The notes beneath the pieces were generated by a model. That model was not told the DNA's origin. It ran no database searches and was given only the letters and a program-made list of their open reading frames with translations. This document shows positions 1 through 12,900 of a stretch of DNA of 64,000 bases, piece after piece (the first letter of the stretch is position 1; each line of letters starts with the position of its first letter). A program made the translations under genes and the position numbers. Source of the stretch: Xiphophorus maculatus (Eukaryota; Chordata; Actinopteri; Cyprinodontiformes; Poeciliidae). Location of the stretch: the NCBI RefSeq assembly GCF_002775205.1, contig NC_036464.1, forward strand, positions 29,033,008 through 29,097,007, given 5' to 3'.

Positions 1-147
1 CCCCACCATCAATGTTCCCGACTCAATGCATAGCGATGTCACACACACATCATACAGTCACCATTTGACACAAACACTATTTGCTACATATGGTGATAAA
101 TTGTTTCTATATTTGTGTGTTTGTGTTCTTGCATCCCTTGGATGAAG

Positions 148-1780
148 GGAGCAGCAGATATCTATGATCATGAGGTGTCTATCAGTGCACAGTCTTACCT
201 GCCTGTTGATGACACATCAATCCCTACAGGTGAGCGCCTACGTCAGTCCTTCCCTGACATAAACTAGTCTATTTCCTTAGTCTTAAGCTGCTGTACTTCT
301 GACAATAGTGGATTAATGGAAGGAATGCTATTAGAGATTCACCAATCGAAGATTTGTAGGCTGATGTTTGTAAAGTTCTGACCTGCTGATACCAGTTTTA
401 GTCATTTTTGATTTCCCTTTAAAATCCATGAATAAGAGAAAATACTTTTTTCTCTTGTTACGTCCTCCCCCCCTCAAAAAAGATGATTTTCAAGAAAAAT
501 AAGTCAGAGGCAATCTGTTGGCAGGAGAGATCCGCCCTGTGGAGGACACACCCTTTGACCTCCGGGTGCCGGTTCCTGTCGGTGTCCAGCTGAAGAAAGT
601 TCCTGGCCTCGGCTTTGACCACAACTTCTGCCTGTGTTCACCCAGAGATGACTGGACAGAAAGACATGCTGCCAGGTTTCCACACAATGCATGATCACAC
701 AACAAAAAATGTCCCCGATTCATTCATTTAGTTGATTCTGGAAGGTTAACCTTCTTCCTCGTTTCAGAGTGCTTCACCCCCCCAGTGGGCGTGTCCTGGA
801 GGTGTCAACCAGCCAACCAGGAGTCCAGTTCTACACCGCCAATGTCCTGGACGGCTCCATCAGAGGAAAGGGTGGAGTGACGTATGGGAAGCACAGCGCC
901 TTCTGTTTAGAGACACAAAACTGGCCCAATGCTGTTAACCAGGTATGTCGCTGGGTGGAGAATCACTTCCAATGATTAAATTTAGGAACATATAGCAGAA
1001 CTGTTATAACTGTAACTTTTTCCTTTGTTTTTTATTCTCTGTTTGCTGCTATTCTTGGCAAGGTCAAGAAAGCAGCATATTGATTTCATATTGAAATCAA
1101 TATGTTGATTTCAATGGAACAAACCGATATTACTGTTTATTTATAGTAATAAATCAAAGTTATTACTGTTATTTAGGACAGCAACTAATGATTCATTTTA
1201 GTAATCAATTATTCTATCAATTATTCTGACAATTCAAATAAGCTGATTAAAAAATTGGCATCTCCTGCAGATTTTTTTATTTAACCACTTAAGCCTTTTT
1301 TTATTACACAATATTGGAAATACATTAAAAACAAAAATAAGATAATAATTCAATTACTTTTTTGAATAAGAAAATAACACTTTTCTTGCTGGAAATGCAG
1401 TAACGTAGCATTCCTGTAATGTATGAATAAGACATTAATAATAACCAGGGAGAAACTAGATGAATGAATAATTACACTTTCAGTCGATTCTCCTGGTTAT
1501 ACAAAAGGATCTGTCCACTTTTTAAAGAAGAGAGCCACCTCCCTAACACTCGCTGCTCTTTCTGCCCATTCTATCGAAATATGTGGTTTAATCAAAAACG
1601 TGTGTTCTTAAGTCATGTCTGTGTTGCCAGGCCAAAGGTGGTGGGGTGTGTGTGTGTGTGTGTGTGTATGTGGTATAAAGGGGTGTGTCTGTGTGTGTTT
1701 AGGCTTCCTTCCCAGACTGCCTCCTGCGTCCCGGGGATGAATACCATCATGTGACTCGCTTCACCTTCACCACCGTCTGA
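148..1780 (+). CDS. galm: Galactose mutarotase (aldose 1-epimerase), 3' part only
   Basis: The enzyme interconverts alpha- and beta-D-galactose at the head of the Leloir pathway in the cytosol. Four coding exons are visible: 148-229, 525-675, 768-942 and 1703-1780 (stop TGA 1778-1780). All have AG/GT borders and compatible phases (G|GA, AG|A, phase 0). The protein reads through IYDHEVSISAQSYLPVDD, GFDHNFCL, SGRVLEVSTSQPGVQFYT, FCLETQNWPNAVNQ and ends in LLRPGDEYHHVTRF plus a short tail. These are hallmarks of animal GALM. The Glu in FCLETQ corresponds to the catalytic base of human GALM (Glu307, from family knowledge). Only about the last 160 residues are present; the first exons lie before the window. 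The first exon border at 148 is the least certain. Downstream lies hnrnpll in the same orientation, as in human. Confidence 0.93.
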
Positions 1781-1877
1781 GCAACAGTCAGGACTCCAGC
1801 GCTGACCTCTGACACATATCTAGGTCAAAGCTTGCTTTATGACTGCTGTTGATGTGAATTTCTTCAGCATAAATTGT

Positions 1878-1883
1878 AATAAA
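1878..1883 (+). terminator. galm: galm polyadenylation signal
   Basis: AATAAA lies 98 bases after the galm stop codon and is followed by a T-rich stretch (AGTTTTGTCATTT). It is the first canonical signal after the stop and gives a short 3' UTR of about 120 bases. Confidence 0.7.
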
Positions 1884-2896
1884 GTTTTGTCATTTAAACT
1901 GGTTATGTGATTATGTGAAGTAGCTCTGTTAGCTATTACACAAATACATCATTTTTAAGCCATGTGCAGCAACACATTTGATGTGTTGTTAATAATGATG
2001 CACCAGATATTGGTTTGGTTTCACTTTCCAAAGCAATATCTGTTACGCACCCTGGAAGTGAAAACAGGGCTGAATTGACTTAAAACTTTGTTTTAAACAC
2101 AGACATAAATATACTGAATTACAAATGTATTTGATAATGCTGTACTTGTACAGCACACTTGATTACATCACTAGCAATTAGAAGTAGAACAACCAATGTC
2201 AAATAAATAATAAATAAACTGAAGTTATGGAACTAAAACTATTAAAGATGTATTAAATATTCTATTCAAATTTTCTAAGAAATTATGAATGTAGGGTTTT
2301 CTTTAGCAATAACTACAACATATGCATGCATATTGATATCTGTATGTTTAGTTTTAACCTTATTTGAGAAAATCCACAATATGTCCAAATTTGCTCACAT
2401 AATATTGCTTTTAAAAATAAGTCAAGCTAAAATAAGTCATTTAAAGGCCCACGATGAGAAACACTACATCAAAAGTGACTCTCAGAAAAAAAATTCTGCA
2501 AGAATTAATTTTTGTATTACAAACATCAAATCTAGACATGTATTTAATGTCTCATGTCTGAAGAGGGCGCTGTTTCGTGGAGTATACACTCTTGTGAATC
2601 TGCTTTAAAATACACTGATAAGGGAAGGTTTCCCGGGAAAAGTGTCACTACGCCACGTTTGGTAAACAGTCTTTTTTTTAAATTTGTTTAATTATTCATA
2701 GAGCACCTATTTTAGCCTCATAGCCTGGTTAAATTTTATTTCCCTTATATGAAATCATAATTTAAAAAAATGCTGTGATATTTTCTTATGTAATATTTGT
2801 TTGATACTACGTTTTTGATGTCAGAAAACTCCTCAATGGTCACTGAAATAACTTGTAACTGGCAAATGTCATGATAAACGCACCCACCTCCCCCTC

Positions 2897-2897
<1 letters not shown>

Positions 2898-2947
<50 letters not shown>
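2898..2947. repeat. (AT)n microsatellite
   Basis: About 25 uninterrupted AT units in the galm-hnrnpll intergenic region. It also generates a spurious open frame encoding alternating Ile and Tyr on the minus strand. Confidence 0.95.
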
Positions 2948-2950
<3 letters not shown>

Positions 2951-3235
2951 GAAAAACATTTCTAGAGAAGTGCAAAAGAGTCCTGAAAAAATGAGAAACT
3001 ATTCTCACAAAGTGTGTGTTGGTCATTGTCATTGTCATGAAACAGGAACAGAGAGCTTTGAACTCATGCAGCGGGAGGAAGTGGAGCCCTGCATCGTGCT
3101 CAGCTTTCAGCCATATTTTGCTGTTGCGGCAGCAGCAGCAGCATGGACCTGGAACCACAGGTTGCAAAATGTCCCCTTGCTCATCTGATCATTACCAAAT
3201 TATTTATCCGAACAGTGAGCTAACAATATGTAAAG

Positions 3236-3700
3236 CAGGGGTCCCCAAACTTTCTCCTGTGAGGGCCACATAACTTGTCCCTTCTCTGATGGGGGGCCGG
3301 GGTCAGTTTGTAACAGAAAAAGTGTGACGATTGTAAGAGTGCTAAACATAAAAATGTATTGTTTTTCAGAAAGCACAATCAAATAACCTTTTCTGGATTC
3401 TTCAGAGAACAAAAGTCAGGAAATAACACTATTTATGAAATAAATAATAACCAAATAACACTGGGTTCTCCACATAAAAAAAAGGGTTAGGGTCAATTAT
3501 ATGCATGTATAAAATAGTTACTAACTAGTAGTTAATAATAAATAAAGTTCATTACTAAGGAACATTTATTTTATTGCAAAAGTCCAACTTATCAAATAAA
3601 AATGCACATATATGAAAATATTCTGGTATTGTTCAGGGGGCCGGACCAAATGTGGAGGCGGGCCGCATCTGGCCCGCGAGCCGTAGTTTGGGGACTACTG
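3236..3700. mobile_element. Nonautonomous hAT-type MITE with intact target-site duplication
   Basis: The 465-bp element begins CAGGGGTCCCCAAACT. Its end, read in reverse complement, is CAGTAGTCCCCAAACT, so the terminal inverted repeats match at 14 of 16 positions. The flanks are a perfect 8-bp direct repeat ATGTAAAG (3228-3235 and 3701-3708). An 8-bp duplication and CAG-type termini define the hAT superfamily. The interior carries GC-rich subterminal segments (gggccgg, ggcccgcgag) and an AT-rich core with no coding capacity. The perfect duplication suggests a fairly young insertion. Confidence 0.9.
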
Positions 3701-3825
3701 ATGTAAAGTATCATCTTCACTATTTAGGACAAAGCTGCAGTTTGGGTTTTAAGATGTATTGGGTCTGAATCTCATGCTGCGAAATAGCCAACAGTTTGTC
3801 TTTACGTTACATACTGATGGACCTA

Positions 3826-3935
3826 TGAGGCATCGATGGCTTAGTCGATAGAGTTATCGATTTGCAATTGGAAATTTGTAGGCTTGATTTCAGCTTCCTC
3901 CTATCACATGTCTGATTCTACATCAAATTCCTTGT
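3826..3935 (+). repeat. Decayed SINE fragment
   Basis: The segment resembles the better-preserved copies at 15925-16110 and 41228-41450: a GGCTTAGTCGATAGAG-like box A region followed by a rattgcaa-tggaa-ttgtaggcttgatt segment resembling box B. It is diverged and truncated after tcctatcacatgtc. The family assignment rests on the shared order of these blocks. Confidence 0.5.
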
Positions 3936-4534
3936 TTGCAAAAGTACCAGGCATTAAATTTAATTTAGATGTCTGGGGTGTTAAAGGGTTTTCCAGCATG
4001 AATAGCCTGATTAAGGACAGGCGTAGGCATGTCAAATGGATTTGAATCTTTAAATGTAATTAAATGTTGTAACTCATATTAATTCACATTCTTCAAAGAG
4101 TTATTGTAGAGAGTGACTCAGATTTCCTTTTTGTGCTTATTAATATGGTTGTTAACATCTGATAAGAATTTTATGTCAGTAATGTTTAAACTTAGACAAA
4201 TGACAGATTCATCATTTTCTCCATTTGTAATAAACTGAACTAAGACCAATATAACAACAAACCACTTTTACTGTTACATATGGAAGCGTCTGAAAAACAA
4301 AGGATGCTTAGCAATCCCATCTGAAATATCTTGGTGTTATGCTTTAATTTTATAATCATATTTGCTCTACCAATTAAGTCCATAGTTGTTCAGAGACAAC
4401 ATATTTATTTAAAAATGTGTCTGTAATTTTTGATTTTTAACATAACTTCTCTGAATTCACATTTAGATTATTTTCTCCAAGTCTGTCATCTGTGCGTGTG
4501 GGTGTGTGTGTGTGTGTGGACCTAACATCCCCTC

Positions 4535-4975
4535 CAAGCACCAAGCCCCTCTTTGGAGCTGTGGTTTCCAAGCTTCCGCCTCACAGAGGTGGAGTTATGG
4601 TGGAGGGCTCACAGAGCAGCCCTCCACCATAACTCCCCCACTCAGCTCCTTCAGACTAGCCAGCAGGGATTAGCAAGCTCCTGGTGGAACTGCACATCTG
4701 CTGAGCTCATTATAAGAGCTACTTCTTTAAAAAGTTGGTAAAGGGTTAACAGAGGAGCCATGTTGTAATGACTTCCTGAAGGTGGAGTTTCAGAAAGAAC
4801 AGGAGTTTTAAAGAGACAGAAACCCAATTTCAAGACATTAAATTACTAAGTCAAATTCTGTTCAGTCATATTTGATATATGTAGCACTTCTTGAACTGTT
4901 TTTAACATAGCTACTTGATTGTGTTATAAAATGGCACTATGTGACTGGACAATACATAATACTGTCCCTTTAAGG
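4535..4975. mobile_element. Truncated copy of the piggyBac-like MITE found complete at 29320-29863
   Basis: The blocks gcctcacagag, agctccttcaga, aactgcaca, ttgtaatga-ttcctg, gtttcagaaagagcagga, atttcaag-c-ttaaatt, gtcatatttgat, ataaaatggcactat and ctgtccctttaa occur in the same order as in the intact copy. The left end is missing. A 19-bp perfect inverted repeat (4591-4609 and 4618-4636) lies inside it and is not in the other copy. Confidence 0.7.
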
Positions 4976-6659
4976 CATTATGTGTTTCTTTCTTAGGTAT
5001 TTTTGCCCTTTCTGTGCTCAGCTGGTTCCCATGTCACTAATCACCTCCCCAGCAGTTATCAGCTAGTTAGTTTCCTTCATTCAGCATCCGATTGTTCTGT
5101 TAGCTGCCAGGTGTGTTTGCCTTTCCATCAGCCCCAAAACTACTCATCCAGACCAGCAACAGTTTTGAGCAGGTTGAGAAAGTAGAACTACAATAATGAC
5201 TTGAATCTGTGCAGCAGTGCAGCCATGTTAGCCTGACTTGGAGGATGGACAGACTGGGATCTGAGCTGCTACTCTGAGTGAGGATTTCCCATTGAAACAC
5301 ATCCTCCCTGAATGGGGTGCTCAGACATGAAACACTTCCTGAAAAGAATGGCACTACGTTCCCGTTACGAATCCCTCTGGCAATTCCATAACCTACTTCT
5401 CATATTTCATCATTAAGATGTTTTTTTTCAGGCCACTGATGAAGGAAGAGCCGATTTTTTATTAATAGTGCTGTTTACAAATGGATCACCAACGCTCAAC
5501 ACAGAGTAAGCTTCATGACAATGTATTTGGCAAATAAAACACACATGCAAACACACACAACAGACTCTTGAAATCATTAACTTCTTACCTGGTAATAAAA
5601 TGTTGTCTATACAACTTTAGATGAAGGAGCAGATTCATTTAGTACTAGTACCTAGTACTAAATCTGCTGGTACCTGGGTTAGTATCTATGGTGCTAACCC
5701 AGCACCGTAGGTACTGGGTTAGGGTTGAACCCAGAAACATTTGGAGCAATCACCCATACTGTACAGGACTGGTTTCAACAGAAAACCATATGAATTACTT
5801 CTTTTGTCTGTCAACACTTACTGTATCACTTTAAGATGCTTAGGCAATGCTTGCATTCTGCCCTTAGGTTTCCCAACAGCTTTGAGTTACTGGATTGCTT
5901 CACATTGGTATTGTTCTCTTTTCACATGCACGTTCATACTTTCTTTGTTTTGCAAAGACAGACGACAGATAACCTTTACAGCTGAACCCATAACACCAGA
6001 ACAATCTATCAATATCAAGATTTTTAGACAACGTGGACACTTTCACTTGTTCTCATGAGTGGGCGCCCTCAATGGCAACTAAAGGCGGTTTGGATATTAT
6101 TTGGGGAATCATATCAACACCTCCAATGCTCCACTTGAGAAAGTAAAGTTATTTGGTTTCTCTTTGTTCAAAAAACCCAAAGCAATCTAAGAGATTGAAG
6201 AAAAAAGAAAAAATTTCCCTCAGAGCCCCCAACCTGCCAGAAAGGGATCAGTAATCTGCAGGGAGAATCACCTGAATGGCCCTGCCATCTAAAAACAAAA
6301 ACAAACAAACAAACAAACAAAAAAAAGAACGAAAAAACTTATTTCAAATAAATTGATAAAAGTCCAACATCAGTATTTATTTTATGTAAAAAAAAAAAAA
6401 AAAAAAACATCCTTCGTTGGTTAATACCGATGAAGGTAGGTTTAGGTTAATACTGATCCACCAGCATTTCCTTACATAAGTTAAATGATTCTATGCTTAG
6501 AGCAATGTAGTTAAATGGATCACTTCCTATTAATGATTCAGTGAACTGTTTATCACAACAACACAAGTGTCATGCCTTTGATTTCTTCCTCTGCTATTTC
6601 CTGTCCGCCTCTGAATCTTTGTCCATCATCCCTGTCTCTAGTCCCCCGCTGCAGGACTC

Positions 6660-6986
6660 GGAGACGCTGACGCCTTGTCGTCGACCAATCACGTGCCGTG
6701 TTTCCAGTGCGCTGAAAACACTCTCCAATAATAAGAAGCGCGCGGGGCGGGATGTGGCGGACCCCTCACACCTCCACACTCAGAAATCTGTGGCGTCGCA
6801 GATCCTCTGTGAATCCGACAGGAGCCCGGACCGGTGACGCAACGCGGGACAGGTACACGGAGACGCGCAGGCCGGGAGGCTGCTCGCAGTGGAGACACGG
6901 ACAACTACTGGAATGGACGTGTAGGAGCGACGGACAGCAGAGCCTCTCCTCCCCGCTCCCTGACAGCTCTACCGCAAGCCGCGAAC
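6660..6986 (+). promoter_or_regulatory. hnrnpll: hnrnpll CpG-rich promoter and 5' UTR
   Basis: Base composition switches here from AT-rich to CpG-rich and stays so through the first coding exon. A CCAAT box (6685-6689) directly abuts a CACGTG E-box (6690-6695), a common NF-Y plus bHLH-ZIP arrangement. No TATA box is evident. The transcription start is not fixed by the sequence. The reading frame of hnrnpll is open back to a TGA at 6810 but contains no in-frame ATG, so the ATG at 6987 remains the best start. Confidence 0.6.
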
Positions 6987-9900
6987 ATGTCGACGGTGGA
7001 AGCAGGCGGTCAGCGCGAAGAAGGGGAGTACGGAAGAGCTGCCAAGCGGCTGAAAATGGAGGAGCCGCCGCTGGAGGAGAAGGAGGACAGAGCGGAGGAT
7101 GAGCTGGAGGAGGGGGAGGACTCGGACAGCGGGTCGCTGCCAGGTAACGGGGAGGCACAGACGGACAGTCGGGCCCGATGGAGCGGCAGGCAGTTCGGTT
7201 CAGGGCGAAAGGTAAGGAGAGCAGGGATGCTATTACCTAAGCTGACGGAACCGAGCAGCACCGCAGAGGCTGGCATGCGCGTGCGCGTGGCTTCTGGTTT
7301 GCTGCTGTTGTGTGTGTGTAGGGGGGGGGGGGGGGGGGTTGTCAGAGAGCTCCGCTCAGCAGTCTCTCCAAGCTGCCGGTCACTGGTTGCTCCATGGAGG
7401 GGGTCTGTCTGCATCATCCCGCAGGTTGATGGAGTCAGCATCCACGCGTCTAGGCTCCGCGGTAGAGCCCAAAAGAGGAGATACCTGGCAGGCAGCCTGG
7501 CCTTCACTGGAGAAGGAAGGAGAGAAACCAAGCTCTAATCTGGGTTTGGCTATAAAGCTGCTGAAAAGTTCCTCTGAACCAATTCACCAAAAACACCGAG
7601 TAACAATATAGATCATATTTCCATCTTTAAGTACAAACTAAATGATGGCCTGTTAGTGTACCATGCACACTGTTAGCCGTGAAAAAGAGGAGGCATGTCA
7701 CTAAAATTAAAATAATAACATTTTCACACCTTATAAAGTCAAAACAAGTGAAGCAGCAGGAGAGCAGAGTGATGCTGGATGTGTCATTAACCACAGGATG
7801 ACTTAATCCTGTAACGCCCAGATTGGCTCAAGTTTGTTTGTTTTGATGATATGGAGCAAATGTGTGTGTCTGAAGAAAAGACAGATGTATATCTTCACAG
7901 TAAAGACATTCAAGAGTCAAAAAGATTACTTTTAAAAATATATTGATTATCAGATTATCAGAGATTACTTCTCTTGAGCATATCACATAACTGTTTTGTG
8001 ATTTGAATGACGTAATGGAATTTGAATTCGCAAAAGTAAATAAATGTTTTAACCACTTAACCTGCAACGGGCCTCCCGCGTGCCATTTTTCCTACGGGGT
8101 GATTAGCTGTTAGTTGAGTAAAATAATCAACAGGATAAATCAAACATGGACTCATTTACTTCAGGGATAAGGTTTTAAAATCTTCAGTGTCAGATTGTAC
8201 TTTTTTTAGTTGAATTAAAAAAATGTTTTGTTTTTGGTGGCTTTTTCCACAGTAATGTTACTGTTATTACCAGATAATAACCTTACTGTTCAGGAGACAG
8301 TATTACATCATACATAGCTGTAGACCTGTTATTTTAGTGTAACATCAAGTTGATCTATATTTATCACAAAAGGTTAAGAGTATATTTAACTGTAGTTCTT
8401 TCAGACTTGCTGCTTTCCATACAATCTGACTGTCAGGATTCACCTCCAGTTGCAGTGAATAGTTCCTCCTGAAGGCTTTTCAGAATCAGCGATACAGTTC
8501 ATCTGGAAAGTATTCACAGCTTCACTTTTTCAACGTCTTGTTGTGTTACAGCCATATCAGTTTCTTTCCTCGAAATTCTACAAATTCCAGTATGACGATG
8601 TGGAAAAAGGTTTTTGAGATTTTTGCAAATTTCTTAAAAAATAAAACCAAGAAATCACTTTTACATAACTATTCACAGCTTTGCCTAGTACTACTTTATT
8701 GATCCACCTTTGGCATCAATTCCAGCCGCCAGTCGTTCTGAACATGATGCTATCAGCTCAGCTCATCCATCTTTAGGCAGCTTGGTCCGTTCTTCTCTGC
8801 AGTTTTGCTCCAGCTCCATCAGGTTGGATGGAAACGTCTGCCAGTCATTTTCTGACCTTTCCAGAGATGTTCAGCTGGATTCAAGTCTGACCAGTCTTTG
8901 TCTAATCAGACCAGAGAATCTTGTTTCTTCTAGTCCGAGAGTCCTTCAGGTACTTTTTGATAAACTCCAGTCGGGGTGCCATGAGCCTTTTATAAAGGAG
9001 TTGCTTTCATTCAACCACTCTTCTATCCAGGCCTGATTAGTGGATTGCTGCAGAGAGAAATTCTAGGTCTTCAGACAATTCATTTGATTTCATGCCTGTT
9101 ACTTGACCTCTGACCTGTACAGTCAATTGGGGAACTAAGAGACGTGTGTGACTTTCTAAAACAAGTTCAATGAACTGAGTTTATGGGACAAAATTTTTGG
9201 TGTTCAGTTCTTCTCTAAACTTTTAACTGCACTGATTGATGACAAGATTCAATTGGAAGGTGTGAGTGATTGAATCAAAAAGGCTTTTTTTGTAAAGAGA
9301 CGATACTTGTGAGTTAGTTCTATAGAAATTGAATTAAACTGAACGTGTTTGGCTTCATTTCTTACTTTGGTTTCAAAATGACTCAACCGAGACACAGACA
9401 TAATGGTGCTTTTTGACTGGTCCGAGGCATTCATGACTTGAGGGGATGACCAATTGTCACAGCAGCTGCACTTAAGCTGACACTGGATTTTTGAAGATAC
9501 TTCAACGTCCTGCATGCAGTTTACCGCATAAATTATTATTAGCATAAATTATTATTAGGGAACAGAGACTTTGAACTAGTAACACTCTGAACAAAAGAAG
9601 TTCAGCTCAATACTTTGTCATCATGTCAACAGTCGTGGTTTAGATGTGTTGATCAAGATTATCTAGTGATGAGACTAATACACCAAGAACGAGGTGACAT
9701 AATACATACAGGATGTCCTCTTTAGTGCCGTTTTAAACATGTGCAATCTAGTGGTTTTAGCTGTTCTCACTCTGACCTATGGTCTCAAACCTCAGCCTGA
9801 CTGATCAGAACTGAAACCAATGAGGCCTAACAACTTCCAATGCAACCCTTTTTTTCAAAACCCAATAATGAGTGAATCAGTGCCAGGTTTGGATCACTTA

Positions 9901-12900
9901 GAGGATTATCCTCTAAGAATAATAGACCTCACCATGTTGTTGGGGAAGATGTTTTCCCATGTACACTGCTCAAAAAAATAAAGGGAACACTTAAACAGGT
10001 GTTTCACACTTAAAGTGTTCCCTTTATTTTTTTGAGCAGTATATATATATTGTCAAGCATTCTGTTCTGGCATAAAAATTGTTATGGTGAGGCATCTTCA
10101 AAGCTTCTTTCTACGGATTAAATTCAGCCTTCTTTGACCATCCTCTGCCCACAGGTTGCTGCTGAACAGTGGGTGAGTGGGAGGAGGTGAGAAGCAACAG
10201 ACTCTGATCTGCTTTTCCTCATGAAGGACAAGGAGAGGAGCCATGTGCATCTCCCAAGAACTGCACAGAGGACATTCAGTGTGGTGTGTTCACTTAGAGG
10301 GCACTAGATAAACTGTTTGCAGAGAGAGATTTGGTCGAGTTTTCCAGAGATTTTCATTGATGGCTTTAGATGCTGCTCAGCTCTTCGTATAAGTTGTCGT
10401 TTGCTTTACTCTGATACACCTATATACTTTAAAGCGGGGTTAGGTTCTACAACAACATCCCAAACTTTGAACATTTCCCAGAGTCGATCCATCATCTGGA
10501 CATAGAGACAGGATGGACCACCTGAAGGCTTACCAAGACATGGACGTCCACCTGGACTGACAGTCTGGGTAAGGAGACTGAACATTAGTCAGAAAAGCAA
10601 CCAAGAAGACCACGGCTACATTGGAGAAGCTGTCCCCCACTCAGGTGGGTGTTGGACATCCATCTATTTATACGAAACAATCGGACTGCATCTTCCAGCA
10701 TTCATTGCACTGCTAAAACTTGCACCTGCCCTAAAACTCATAGCTGAACAGATAAGAATTGCCTTTGGCGCTTTGCCTCTAACAGAGATTTGCACGAACA
10801 GTTCCTCCTGTTTGGTTGGATAGAGAAACTTAATACAGAATAGTACCTTCGAAGTGTAACCTGGAGAACTTTTAGAGTAGTATGGACATACTGAGTTCGT
10901 CCATTAGACTGAAGTGGGAGCCTTAGGAAATCCCCATCATGTGCAGCGGACCATAGAATCCCGTTGGAAGTGACCTGTGCATAAGTCGACTCGCGGCTCT
11001 TCCTAAATAGCCATGCAGCTGTTGAATCTTTCTCTTGGTTCAGTCCCTGGACATTATCTAGAATCTGAGTGAGTCTGGTCAGTTCATTGTAAGGTTGGAG
11101 TTTCATTTAAGGATGCATTCACACCAACCGTTCTTAGTCCACTTTAATCAAACTGTAGCTCGTTTTCCTAGAAAGTCTTGTTCATTTGGGGAGGTATGAA
11201 TGTGCAGTCAGAGTTAGGTCTACAGACCTGGGTCTCGGTTTGTTTAGAGCCCTTTGGTCTGTCATCACTTTGTCTAGTTTAAAGCTACAGTAGGTCTAAG
11301 CACATGTTGGATTTATGCTTCTGTTCTGAAAGGTCTTGCTCAGGTCTAGACATCATCTCAGGCTCTGACACTCGCCCACCCTACCGCCCTTTTCTACGCC
11401 TCTTTCCTCCTCATATGTCTTCCTGAGCGGCAATATCACTGTATAATTTGTTCTGCTAATATTTCATTTTGTGTTTATTAGTCTTGAAGAACGGCCTCGT
11501 CAAAGCATAGACCTAGTTTATTTGAGAATTTGAGGAAATACTTGATTATTTATAGACACTTTATCTACTCAGACTGATCTTGAGCTGTTTTGTACAGCAC
11601 AATAGTCAAAAACTTCTGTAGATTTTCAAAGCTGACAGAGCTTTGAAGATCTCTATCAGACCACGTATTATTTACAAGAAAGTGAAAATTGAACCGGGTG
11701 TTTTATTTGTCTTGCTGACCATTTTATTTTGTGCCAATAAAGTCAGAAAATGGATACTGAAGATGCCAAGCATGATACAGCATGATATGAACTAGCTTTA
11801 CTGTGAGTATCACTAACTGTGTTGCAGGATAATGGCGAAGACTCCCATCTCATCTCTCCTAGTCCGGTTGTTCATGTCAGGGGTCTCTGTGAGGCCGTGG
11901 TAGAAGCAGACCTAATCGACGCCCTGAAGAAATTCGGACCAATATGGTGAGAACGCATCCACTGTTTCTGTGTTTTATATTATGTTGTGGAGCAGGACTC
12001 CACAAGGACTCAAAAAAAACAGACTCATGCAATATTTAAGTTTATATATATAATTAAACGAATATTGTAATCAGATGTATCAGCAGTATGTGTCCACACG
12101 TGTGTGTATTAAGAGCCATAACCAACTCACTGCTCCACAAGGAGCAGTGAGTTGGTCCTTTACCAGGATTTGGTCCAGGATTTGGTCCCCACAAGGAGAA
12201 ATGTTTTTTTTGGGTTAGGGGTTAGGTTTAGGACTAAGGTGATAGGGTTAGGCTATAGAAATTAATAGAAGTCAGTGGAAAATCCCCACACAGATAGCAA
12301 GACAAATATGCGTGTGTGTGCCAGAGAGAGAAAAAACTCATTAATGATTCTGTACATCACAGCAGTTATATTTCATGTTGGCTTCACAGCTACAAACCTT
12401 CTAATTGTTCTGATGTTTTTATACATATTTTTATCTATGTCTAATAAAGCATGGGAAATATGTAATAAGAAATAAGATTACAATATTTTTACTTGTTACC
12501 CTGACATTTACAGGTTGTCTCCATGAATAAATAAATCCATTTCTGATATATCACCATGGCAACCTCAGCTGGGCAGCTTCTCAGGACCAACTCAGTGAAG
12601 GCTTCGCAACTGGAGTTAATTTGAAAACACTGACCAGTCAGTTCTGTTAGGAAATGGATAAAAAAAACTAAAGACAGCTACAGTCATTAATATTAATACT
12701 AATATCTGAGATTTACTCAAATGCTCAGTTTTGTTATGGTCTGTGCCAGCTGGACATCTTGGTCTACTCCAGGTGTTGCATAACTTCACAGACTGACTCA
12801 GCCGCTCCCCCACTTTCAGCTGGACGCAAAAACACCGGACATCTTTAACACTAGCTGGTGCCAGTTTCTCTTTGAGGATTATAATTAACAGCTTTCAAAA

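Larger units (their letters stand above)
1920..6640. other. Intergenic DNA between galm and hnrnpll
   Basis: No gene was recognised here. The stretch holds a (GT)n tract at 4494-4518, an (AT)n tract at 2898-2947, a hAT MITE, a decayed SINE, a piggyBac-like MITE copy, a (CAAA)n tract near 6296-6321 and a poly-A run near 6390. Open frames such as 2285-2608 and 2949-3188 have no recognisable domain. They are AT-rich or contain a GCA repeat, so I treat them as chance. Confidence 0.6.

Noticed and set aside
7010-7531. Minus-strand 173-codon Ser/Pro-rich frame
   Set aside because: It is the shadow of the Glu-rich hnrnpll exon 1 and the GC-rich start of intron 1.
6834-7538. A 234-codon frame beginning upstream of the hnrnpll ATG
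   Set aside because: It begins at GTG, not ATG, in the 5' UTR, contains the true hnrnpll exon 1, and then reads through the intron. The exon ends at 7211 with a GTAAGG donor.
10738-11106. 122-codon minus-strand frame in hnrnpll intron 1
   Set aside because: No recognisable domain and no splice-consistent partner was seen. It lies next to transposon fragments, so it is most likely chance.
12210-12260. Interstitial telomeric repeat
   Set aside because: TTAGG motifs are irregular and embedded in a known-type dispersed repeat; there is no tandem TTAGGG array.
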